Made by a program: the position numbers and the translations under genes
Notes under the pieces: generated by a model
Databases searched by the model: none
The model's input: the letters and a program-made list of their open reading frames with translations, nothing else
What the model was told of the DNA's origin: nothing
Shown: piece by piece, positions 1 through 5,984 of the stretch
Layout: each line of letters begins with the position of its first letter
Position numbering within the stretch: position 1 is the stretch's first letter
Origin: Prochlorococcus marinus str. MIT 9215
GTDB lineage: Bacteria; Cyanobacteriota; Cyanobacteriia; PCC-6307; Cyanobiaceae
NCBI GenBank assembly: GCA_949486985.1
Contig: CATBLW010000248.1
Coordinates: 1 to 13,555, forward strand
Reading direction: 5' to 3'
DNA length: 13,555 nt

Positions 1-1
1 A

Positions 2-103
2 GCTTTGCGTGCAGATTTGCGTGAAACCTTCTTCGCAGCATTACGGAAGAAAGCTGAGATCCGCCGCGGCAGAATGGTTGAAGGGCCCTTCCAGGCCCCA
101 TGA
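2..103 (+). CDS. C-terminal end of an unrecognised protein (partial)
   Basis: The first bases of the window read open in one plus-strand frame up to a TGA at 101-103. This gives about 33 residues rich in Arg, Ala and Leu, with a probable amphipathic helix (LRETFFAALRKKAEIRRGR) and the end GPFQAP. The start lies outside the window. I do not recognise the family. It converges on the minus-strand gene that ends at 132, leaving a gap of 28 bases. The call rests only on the open frame and protein-like composition, so it could be a chance frame. Confidence 0.35.
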   Translation, partial: ALRADLRETFFAALRKKAEIRRGRMVEGPFQAP

Positions 104-131
104 GTCATTTGGGTGATACGCATGACTCCAA

Positions 132-617
132 TCAATGGGAGCCGCCCTCCAGTAGCTCAGTCACCCCGAGAGCAGTTGCTTCTGTGTTCATGGCCGCCTC
201 CAAGGACTTGCAGACTGCGTTCAGCACCGCAGGGAGCTCTCTTCCTTGCAGGACAGTCTCAGTTTCGAGGTGGTGCTTCAGGCTGCGCTCTACCAAGGCC
301 AATAACTCCTCAGCAAGCCCCCCAACCCTGTCGGCTCGGTATAGCTGCTCCTGCCGGAAAGCCTCCAGCCGATCCACGTATCGCTCTAGTTCTGCCTCGG
401 TTCGAGCTTCTGATGCCTGTTCGAGCATTCCAGAGTCGTAGTCAGCCAGTCGCTCGGCCCACTGCCACTGTTCTGCTCTTCGGCGGAGGGTCGATTCAGA
501 ACAGCCCACGACATCCGCTGTCTGACTGAATTGACGACTGGGGCCGAAGTCTCGGTGCAGCAGAAGCTGCTCGAAGGCATCTGCGGGCTCGCTGCAAAGC
601 TGTAGGAAGGAGGTCAT
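132..617 (-). CDS. Small terminase subunit-like / phage-type HTH protein
   Basis: From the ATG at 617 this gives 161 residues; a TTG ten codons upstream (647) is an alternative. An AGGGAAAG about 11 bases before the ATG is a plausible but distant ribosome site. Residues about 29-56 (FSQTADVVGCSESTLRRRAE, then WQWAERLADYD) look like a helix-turn-helix followed by the 'W-W-ERxxxYD' segment typical of small terminase subunits. The rest is a long charged helical region (about 62-150), as expected for an oligomerising TerS. In phages and satellites TerS recognises DNA for packaging. The opposite-strand open frames at 100-529 are low-complexity, Ser/Arg/Pro-rich shadows. No large terminase is visible, which is usual for satellites that hijack a helper. 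The family call comes from pattern recognition; another phage-associated HTH protein is possible. Confidence 0.55.
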   Translation of the reverse strand: MTSFLQLCSEPADAFEQLLLHRDFGPSRQFSQTADVVGCSESTLRRRAEQWQWAERLADYDSGMLEQASEARTEAELERYVDRLEAFRQEQLYRADRVGGLAEELLALVERSLKHHLETETVLQGRELPAVLNAVCKSLEAAMNTEATALGVTELLEGGSH

Positions 618-663
618 CGTTAACAGTTCTTTCCCTAAGGCTTCCAACGGGTTTCAAGCAGGG

Positions 664-1055
664 TCATTGAGATTCAATCCGGGAGAACCAGGCCTTCGAA
701 TGAGTTGTGATCTTGTGCCTGTTCAGGTTGATCAACAGGGCAGCACTCCCAGCGAAGTGGACGTCCTCCAGTCGCCTCCCACTGCTTCTCGATCGAGGCT
801 CTGCGCCTTCTCTCCATCCATCCGGAGGATCTGCTTGTTTGGTTCTTATACGCGGGATCAAGATCGCTCCGGAAGGAAGCCAACGGAGGGGTGCATCTGA
901 TCCAGGTTTCCGGCTGTTATCGCTGCTCTGAATGGGGCTGAAAAAGCACAGGTAGCTTGAAAGAGTGGCGTTCCGAGGTGATCGCAACTGCTCCGGAACA
1001 CTTGTAGCGAGAACAACCAATGCTCTCTTGCCATTTCGGTGGCGAACTCAAACAA
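664..1055 (-). pseudogene. Possible HNH-endonuclease remnants in a gene-free stretch
   Basis: About 470 bases between the terminase-like gene and the replication gene hold no convincing intact gene. Two minus-strand pieces resemble phage-type HNH endonucleases. Piece one (frame ending at 858) has LDQMHPSVGFLP, like the 'LDRIxPSxGYxPxN' motif. Piece two has EKQWEATGGR in one frame (about 765-800). In the next frame it has VHFAG, NLNRHKITTHSKA and FSRIESQ (664-765), like 'W..tgGrC.f.G ... ThplApSlDRIdS'. The frame must change near 760-770, so any gene here is broken. The pieces may come from one or two genes. This is a weak, motif-level call and could be coincidence in a decayed spacer. Confidence 0.25.
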
Positions 1056-1056
1056 C

Positions 1057-1090
1057 CTCAGGGGTAGCTACCTGAGCCGGATAGCCACCT
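1057..1090. promoter_or_regulatory. Palindrome and paired TAGCnACCT boxes before the replication gene
   Basis: GGTAGCTACC at 1063-1072 is a perfect 10-bp palindrome inside a larger imperfect one (CTCAGG at 1057-1062 against CCTGAG at 1071-1076). TAGCTACCT (1065-1073) recurs with one mismatch as TAGCCACCT (1082-1090), 17 bases on. A GGTAGCT also occurs at 951-957. The position, 67-100 bases before the likely start of a plasmid-type replication gene, would suit an operator or part of an origin (iteron-like). No promoter could be assigned with confidence. The function is inferred from position only. Confidence 0.3.
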
Positions 1091-1156
1091 CGTTTGGGTT
1101 CATTGGCCCTGTGTGCGCGAGGTGGTCGATCCGGACCTTCCTCACACACAAAACCA

Positions 1157-3868
1157 ATGCGCAAGAATTTTCAGGGCCTCAGGCCCGGCACAACTGAGCA
1201 GCTCAGAGCCGAGCTAGTTGTCGACCATCTGATCAATCCTGACGATTTCATCCGCGGGACCTTCACCCTTGGCGCTGATGAAGGCTGGCGTGAAGCGTTA
1301 AATCGCAAGGCACGGGAGCAAATAAAAGGGGTCAAAGAAAATCTCAACCTGCGCCCTAACGAGGTCGCTTGTGAGGAGCGCTCCATCACTCGCAAGACGG
1401 ACTTCAGGTTCCGAAAAACTCCGCCCGAGAACTGGAACATCTACAGCGTCGGGATGACCAACAAAGGCGTGCTTCTGATCGGCCTGCACTTCGCAGGTCA
1501 ACGCAAGCACCCCAGCATCCGCACCCGAGAGAAGGGTGAAGTTCGTTTCGACTGCACCGGCACCCAGGTGAAGGTCTACCTCCCTCCGCTGTCGTGGGAG
1601 TACGCCATGCACTTGCTGGACCATCACGGGTTCATCTGCACTCGAGAGGAGTACACCCCGGAGATGGCATGGCAGTTCATCTTCAGCAACCCGGCCGTCC
1701 CCATCTGGGTCGAGGAATCGGCCCTCAAGGCGCTCTCTGCGACCTCTCATGGTCAGCTCGCCGTCGGCATTAACGGCATCAATTCAGCAGGGCAGAAGAC
1801 CCGCTCAGATCGTCTCCGTGTGCCTCTACGGGAGCTCGCGAAGGGTGGCCGGCGAATGATTGTCAGGTTCGACAACGGCAGCAACTCAAAGCGCGCTGCG
1901 CAACGTCTGGCAGGGCAGCTAAAGCGAGCCGGGGCTGATGCCAACTGGTTCACCTGGCCCGATCCAGGCAAGGCCAAGACGGACGACTACTTCGCTGCGA
2001 AAGGGAAGGCGCTTGTCGCCGGGACGTTCGACCGCTCAACGGATCAAACCGACAGCTTCAATTCAAACGAGGACGAGAAGGGCCACTACGCGCGGCTCAA
2101 AGGCGGCTGGCGCACAACCACCATCGATCGCGAGTTCGAGCCGATGGACCTGGTCAGGGCACAGAAGAAAAGCCGTGTGATCGCCCTTGAGGGGCCCACA
2201 GGTACTGGCAAGACGAAGGCCTCAGTTGGTGCCATCGCCCTAATGGAGCAGGCCCTTGGGCGCAAGGTCATCGTGATGGGCCTGTATCACCGCGCGTCGC
2301 TGGTCCACAAGGGCGCTGCTGAGTTCGGGGTCAGAGACCTGAGCTCGCCCATCGGCACGTTTGAACGTCAGTGTGGAGAACGCAGAGACGGTCTGTTCTG
2401 CTGCTGCGAATCGATCAAGAAGGACAGCGGCGAATGGGACCTCTGGAGGTGGAGTCACGAGCTGGAGGAGAACCCCAGACCGGCAGTGCTGTTCCTCGAT
2501 GAGGCCACCCAGGCGACTTTTCACTTGCTTCTGGATGGCACAGATGCCATGCCCAAGATCAGAAGGGAGGCCATCAAGACGCTCGAACGGTTGATCCGAA
2601 ACCCCGAGGTGACAGTCATTGCTGCTGAAGCAGGTATTGGCGACATCGAACTGGAATGGCTACAGGCTCTGTCTGGTGTTCAACCCCACGTCATCACCAC
2701 CACGTTTCGCAGGCAGTCAGAACTTTTCTATGGCGCCGCCACTGCAGACAACATCGACAAGCTGCAGCAGTTGTGCGGACAGGCCATTGATCAAGACCAG
2801 CAGGTCTGGATTTCGATGGGAATGAAGACAGACCTCGAATCGTTCAGCGCTCCCTTCCCTCGCACCTTCCTGATCCACGGCGACAACTCCAAGACGTTGG
2901 AAGTAACAGAGCTGATGGCCAACACCAACGCTGTCGCAGGTCAATACTCCCTGGTTGGATACAGCCCCTCAGTGGTATCTGGGATCTCGTATGAGGCCTC
3001 GACCGTCGGCATCGCTGCTTGTGTCCAGCAGTTCGCAATGGGCCCTCAGGACGCCATGCAGGCTGTCGCCAGGGCACGTAGCGCAGAGCGGCGGATCATG
3101 ATGTCGCCCGTCTCAGCACCGATGGCAAAGATTGGAACAGGGCGGACATCACCAGAAGAGGTCAACCGCGCCCGTTTCAATGCGATTGACCCATCGATGA
3201 AGGAGCGCTACTCGGAGCACTTAATGGGCGTTGACCCGGCGACCGTGCGTTACTCAGTCGCCCTTGAAGCTCGGGTCAACTACGAGGCCGTCAATAACGA
3301 GCACGTCTTGGCATGCCGCCTCAAGGATCAGGGCTACACGCTCCAGCCGTTTGAAGAGCTGATCAGTGATAACGCTGTTGTTATCCCGAAGGCTCAGCGG
3401 GATAAACAGAAAAAGCAGGCTGAACTGAGCCGTCGGATCCAGCTGATCCATGAGGTCATGACAGGTCAGAAGACCATTGACCAGGCCAGCTCAGAGGCCA
3501 ACAGGGAGACCAAGAACGGCATCTGGGTGGACCTGGCAGCAGTAGACCCCAGCCATGCCTACGCGTGGCTACGGCGGGTCAGGATGCATGACCTGATTGC
3601 TGCAGGGTCATTCACTGTCTACAGCTCTGAGTACCGCGCGATGGCAGCAGAGATCCAGAGCCTCAACAAGCACGAGGCACGGGAACTGCGAGACGTCCTC
3701 GGTGGACGCGTCAGCATCCCAGGGCCAGACGACGACGTCCCCGCGACGTTCGCTAAGGCGTTGCTCAAGGTGGCAGGGTTCACCACCCAGAGGCAGCGTC
3801 TACGGGTTGATGGCGTCCGTACCTACCACTTTGAGGTGGTCGCATTGGAGCTGTCCCCGATCAGGTAG
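1157..3868 (+). CDS. CyRepA1-like plasmid replication protein (Toprim-like + P-loop ATPase)
   Basis: This is probably a replication initiator/helicase of the cyanobacterial plasmid family CyRepA1. Numbering is from the ATG at 1157 (903 residues); an in-frame TTG at 1094 would add 21 unconvincing residues, and neither start has a clear ribosome site. A DUF3854/Toprim-like region runs from about 180 to 300: VEESALKAL (about 184), then VGINGIN, then IVRFDNGSNSKRA (D239) and the closing TDDYFAAKG. An ATPase follows, with Walker A GPTGTGKT (346-353) and Walker B AVLFLDEATQ (443-449 core). A conserved-looking QAVARARSAERR near 640-655 suits a helicase motif VI. The C-terminal 200 residues are unassigned. 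The usual second acid of the Toprim DxD is absent (D-N-G), so primase-like chemistry is doubtful. The gene is GC-rich compared with the genes from 4404 to 10208. It is the only replication gene here and suggests an integrated plasmid or satellite, or that the window is plasmid-borne. Confidence 0.7.
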   Translation: MRKNFQGLRPGTTEQLRAELVVDHLINPDDFIRGTFTLGADEGWREALNRKAREQIKGVKENLNLRPNEVACEERSITRKTDFRFRKTPPENWNIYSVGMTNKGVLLIGLHFAGQRKHPSIRTREKGEVRFDCTGTQVKVYLPPLSWEYAMHLLDHHGFICTREEYTPEMAWQFIFSNPAVPIWVEESALKALSATSHGQLAVGINGINSAGQKTRSDRLRVPLRELAKGGRRMIVRFDNGSNSKRAAQRLAGQLKRAGADANWFTWPDPGKAKTDDYFAAKGKALVAGTFDRSTDQTDSFNSNEDEKGHYARLKGGWRTTTIDREFEPMDLVRAQKKSRVIALEGPTGTGKTKASVGAIALMEQALGRKVIVMGLYHRASLVHKGAAEFGVRDLSSPIGTFERQCGERRDGLFCCCESIKKDSGEWDLWRWSHELEENPRPAVLFLDEATQATFHLLLDGTDAMPKIRREAIKTLERLIRNPEVTVIAAEAGIGDIELEWLQALSGVQPHVITTTFRRQSELFYGAATADNIDKLQQLCGQAIDQDQQVWISMGMKTDLESFSAPFPRTFLIHGDNSKTLEVTELMANTNAVAGQYSLVGYSPSVVSGISYEASTVGIAACVQQFAMGPQDAMQAVARARSAERRIMMSPVSAPMAKIGTGRTSPEEVNRARFNAIDPSMKERYSEHLMGVDPATVRYSVALEARVNYEAVNNEHVLACRLKDQGYTLQPFEELISDNAVVIPKAQRDKQKKQAELSRRIQLIHEVMTGQKTIDQASSEANRETKNGIWVDLAAVDPSHAYAWLRRVRMHDLIAAGSFTVYSSEYRAMAAEIQSLNKHEARELRDVLGGRVSIPGPDDDVPATFAKALLKVAGFTTQRQRLRVDGVRTYHFEVVALELSPIR

Positions 3869-4010
3869 CGGGGTCTATGGATCTATACAGCCCACTACAC
3901 GAACGGGGACACTTCGCCTTGGTTTTGGCCCTGCCTTTATCCCAAGACTCTGGTGATCAATTGGTCTCAACACCCTGCGTAGAGAAGCCTCAGATGCACA
4001 CCATCAAGCC

Positions 4011-4072
4011 CAGTTGCACAAAATTGCAGGGACAACTCAGGGACAAGCACCTCAGACCTTTTCCTGCAACTG
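4011..4072. repeat. Direct and inverted repeats downstream of the replication gene
   Basis: CAGGGACAA occurs twice (4027-4035 and 4038-4046) with an 11-base period, about one helical turn. The pair is enclosed by CAGTTGCA (4011-4018) and its reverse complement TGCAACTG (4065-4072). TTGCAGG (4024-4030) and CCTGCAA (4063-4069) form a second, nested inverted pair. Spacing of one turn within an inverted frame is what a protein-binding or origin element can look like. The element lies 140-200 bases after the stop codon of the replication protein. Otherwise the stretch 3869-4156 shows nothing I can name. The copies are short, so chance is a real alternative. Confidence 0.3.
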
Positions 4073-4156
4073 AGAGCAAGGCAGCAGCAGCAGCCTGGAA
4101 TTGCCCTTGAGATGGCTAGTTCGCTGTAACTTCCTGGATCAATTAATTGTTCATCT

Positions 4157-4394
4157 ATGGTCGGCTGGACTCAATTAGAAACTCCTGCGTGTCCTGAATG
4201 CGGTGCAAGAACGATGTATGCGAAATGGCCTTTTTCTTTCCTGTGAAGATATAAATTGCAATAGGAAAGGCTCTGTCTTCCGAAGGTGTCGACTCCGGCT
4301 TTTGTTCGCGTCAACATCAATACTGATTCAGCCTCTTTTGCAACTGCAGAATGTATTCTTGCGAGAGGATGATCCTCAACGTCCACATGATTGA
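4157..4394 (+). pseudogene. Frameshifted small zinc-ribbon-like ORF
   Basis: From the ATG at 4157 the frame encodes a CPECGARTMY segment and stops at a TGA after about 29 codons. In the next frame, which joins at the pyrimidine run near 4227-4240, the reading continues through SCEDINCNRKGSVF and on to a stop at 4392-4394. Removing one T restores a protein of about 78 residues with a CxxC ... CxxxxC arrangement like a zinc ribbon. I infer a broken or mis-sequenced small metal-binding protein; the part after the last Cys is not recognisable. The opposite-strand open frame at 4171-4386 has no protein features. Confidence is low because the gene is short and the repair is hypothetical. Confidence 0.3.
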
Positions 4395-4403
4395 ATTTAA
4401 TTC

Positions 4404-4940
4404 ATGCCTGTTCGCTCTGCAAATATTCCAAAACAAGGTTTTGGCGGAATTGGCCCATCTGTTTCTGTGAAGGTGGCTTTAGGAGTTTCTGCCGAAGATG
4501 CAGATCGAATATTAGCCAATCAAAATGGTGTCTCTGTTGCGGACCTTTATCAAGCAAGATGGGACTTCTTGGATACCGTGTTGGATGGAACTGATAACGT
4601 GTATTCAAATTCTAGTTACAGTTTAGGTTGCATTTCTAATATTATTTGGGGAATGATAAAGGTTTTTATTTTACTTGCTATTGCGGCTATTTCGGTAAAT
4701 GTTATCAATTCGTTGAGTGAAAAGAATACGCCTAGTAACGTTATTGAAAAAACACGAATAGTTCAGCCTGATGAAGCTGAAAGTACATCAGTGAGCAGTA
4801 AGCCCATTAAAACGGTAAAACCTATGGCAAATCAAATGTTTACTGAGAAAGTACAAAGTAAGTGTCAAATTTGGGCAGCTGCAAATCCCTCACTTGCTTC
4901 TAGGTTGAAAAATGGTGATCACTGTTACGGAGAATTCTGA
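4404..4940 (+). CDS. Single-pass membrane protein of unknown function
   Basis: This 178-residue protein starts at the ATG at 4404. The N-terminal 75 residues look soluble and include GVSAEDADRILANQNGVSVADLYQ, a possible small helical domain. One hydrophobic segment at about 78-103 (IIWGMIKVFILLAIAAISVNV) should span the membrane. A low-complexity Ser/Thr/Lys/Glu linker follows (about 105-145). The end carries two cysteines (C153 and C174) in SKCQIWAAANPSLASRLKNG-DHCYG, a compact motif that could form a disulfide. No family is recognised. The gene is AT-rich, like the GIY-YIG/DnaK block downstream, from which it is separated by 220 bases of palindromic DNA. It may therefore belong to the same imported segment but need not be in the same operon. 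Confidence 0.65.
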   Translation: MPVRSANIPKQGFGGIGPSVSVKVALGVSAEDADRILANQNGVSVADLYQARWDFLDTVLDGTDNVYSNSSYSLGCISNIIWGMIKVFILLAIAAISVNVINSLSEKNTPSNVIEKTRIVQPDEAESTSVSSKPIKTVKPMANQMFTEKVQSKCQIWAAANPSLASRLKNGDHCYGEF

Positions 4941-4949
4941 GTATACGGT

Positions 4950-4990
4950 AACTTTCCTCGTTGAAGAAGAGAAGGAAAGGTTGTTTGTTT
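4950..4990 (+). terminator. Possible terminator after the membrane protein gene
   Basis: Ten bases after the stop codon, AAC-TTTCCT (4950-4958) can pair with AGGAAA-(G)-GTT (4973-4982), giving a nine-base-pair stem with one bulged G and a 14-base loop. It is followed by GTTTGTTTG. The stem is AT-leaning and the T tract is interrupted, so this is a weak intrinsic terminator candidate. Confidence 0.3.
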
Positions 4991-5013
4991 GCTAGCTCAG
5001 AGTGAGGCCATAG

Positions 5014-5090
5014 TCCTTTTGGGGAATAGTTCAGCAGTGAAGATCCCCCTTTTGGGGGACTCATCTAGAATCTTGAGTCCCCCAAAAGGG
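5014..5090. repeat. 17-bp perfect hairpin and three CCTTTTGGGG-type palindromes
   Basis: The left arm at 5047-5063 (CCCTTTTGGGGGACTCA) is perfectly complementary to 5074-5090, with a 10-base loop containing TCTAGA. Each arm is itself nearly palindromic: CCCCCTTTTGGGGG at 5045-5058 and CCCCCAAAAGGG at 5079-5090. The DNA or RNA could therefore form either one long hairpin or two short ones. A third, separate copy, TCCTTTTGGGGA, lies at 5014-5025. No T-run follows the stem, so it is not a standard intrinsic terminator for the plus strand. It lies 70 bases upstream of the GIY-YIG gene, where it could be an operator array, a bidirectional terminator, an RNA leader switch or a small mobile-repeat relic. 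The function is unknown. Confidence 0.6.
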
Positions 5091-5160
5091 TGGTGTCGAT
5101 CTACATTGTCTGAGTCACTATGTTTATCGAGATAAGACCTCGCCTTCCCACACCTAGAAA

Positions 5161-5940
5161 ATGAAAAGCTTCTCAAGGGCCACTTCTGAGTGTCTCGGCT
5201 ATTACGTCTATCGCCTGATTGATCCGAGAGACGGGCAGACGTTTTATATCGGTAAGGGGAAGGGTGATCGAGTCTTTGCTCATGCTGCACAGCAGATCGA
5301 GATCAGCAATGACCCCGATACCGATGAGGACGACACAAACCTTAAGTTACGTTCTATAGGAGAGATTCGCGCTGCTGGACTTGAGGTCATTCATGTCGTC
5401 CACCGCCATGGGATGGACGAAGAAACTGCATTCGAAGTTGAGGCGGCTCTAATTGACGCCTATGCAGGCCTTACTAACATTGCCGGGGGACATGGGAATA
5501 GTGTTCGTGGTTGTGCTCACGTAGAGCAGCTGGAAGTGCAATACAACGCCGAACAAGCACCCATAGATCAGCGATTTATTGCAATCAACGTGAATAAAAG
5601 TATTGAGTTGAGAGGGGGAGACTTCTACAGAGCAGCACGATGGCAATGGAAAATCTCCGAACATCGTCGAACGATGGGTGCACCAGTGGTTGCGTATCGT
5701 GATGGAATCATTAGAGCAGTCTTTGAAATCGCTAAAGATGGCTGGCTCCCAGCCGATCATCAAGAATTTGCTGGCGTCAGTGATGACAGTAAAATTGATA
5801 AAAAGCGCTGGGGATTTGTAAGTGAGCATACCTCTGATGAAACGCGCAATCGTTACCTAGGGAAGAGACTCCCAGATGGCGCCAGGAGTTATGGCTCGCC
5901 ACTCTTATTCCTTGGACCTAAGTGGCCAAAGGCTTCTTAA
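5161..5940 (+). CDS. GIY-YIG (LEM-3-like) nuclease-domain protein
   Basis: This 259-residue protein probably cuts DNA. The ATG at 5161 is the first possible start, because an in-frame TAG lies two codons upstream. Residues 13-110 form a LEM-3-like GIY-YIG domain: GYYVYRL (13-19), FYIGKGKGDR (28-37) with R37 as the likely catalytic arginine, and the catalytic-type glutamate E94 in FEVEAALIDAY, followed by NIAGGHG (106-112). Residues about 144-255 look like the second domain often found behind such nucleases: SIELRGGDFYRAARWQWKIS, then VVAYRDGIIRAVFEI, then RWGFV and YLGKRLPDG. This domain may bind nucleic acid, but its role is not known to me. The key GIY-YIG residues appear intact, so activity is plausible. 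The gene ends 44 bases before the DnaK fusion on the same strand, which suggests co-transcription. A role in defence or mobile-element biology is inferred from context. Confidence 0.8.
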   Translation: MKSFSRATSECLGYYVYRLIDPRDGQTFYIGKGKGDRVFAHAAQQIEISNDPDTDEDDTNLKLRSIGEIRAAGLEVIHVVHRHGMDEETAFEVEAALIDAYAGLTNIAGGHGNSVRGCAHVEQLEVQYNAEQAPIDQRFIAINVNKSIELRGGDFYRAARWQWKISEHRRTMGAPVVAYRDGIIRAVFEIAKDGWLPADHQEFAGVSDDSKIDKKRWGFVSEHTSDETRNRYLGKRLPDGARSYGSPLLFLGPKWPKAS

Positions 5941-5984
5941 AAAGGAATTTCTCTACTTACTAATAACTTACCACGATTCCTAAA

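Noticed and set aside
100..529. Two overlapping plus-strand open frames opposite the terminase-like gene
   Set aside because: Their products are low-complexity and rich in Ser, Arg, Pro and Cys. The minus-strand frame has a coherent HTH plus helical pattern, so these are shadows.
1094..1156. Upstream TTG start extending the replication protein by 21 residues
   Set aside because: The added residues (SLALCARGGRSGPSSH and so on) look non-coding, and the region overlaps the palindromic boxes; the ATG at 1157 is preferred.
5047..5090. The strong hairpin as a simple intrinsic terminator
   Set aside because: No T-run follows the stem on either strand, and a third copy of the core lies outside the hairpin.
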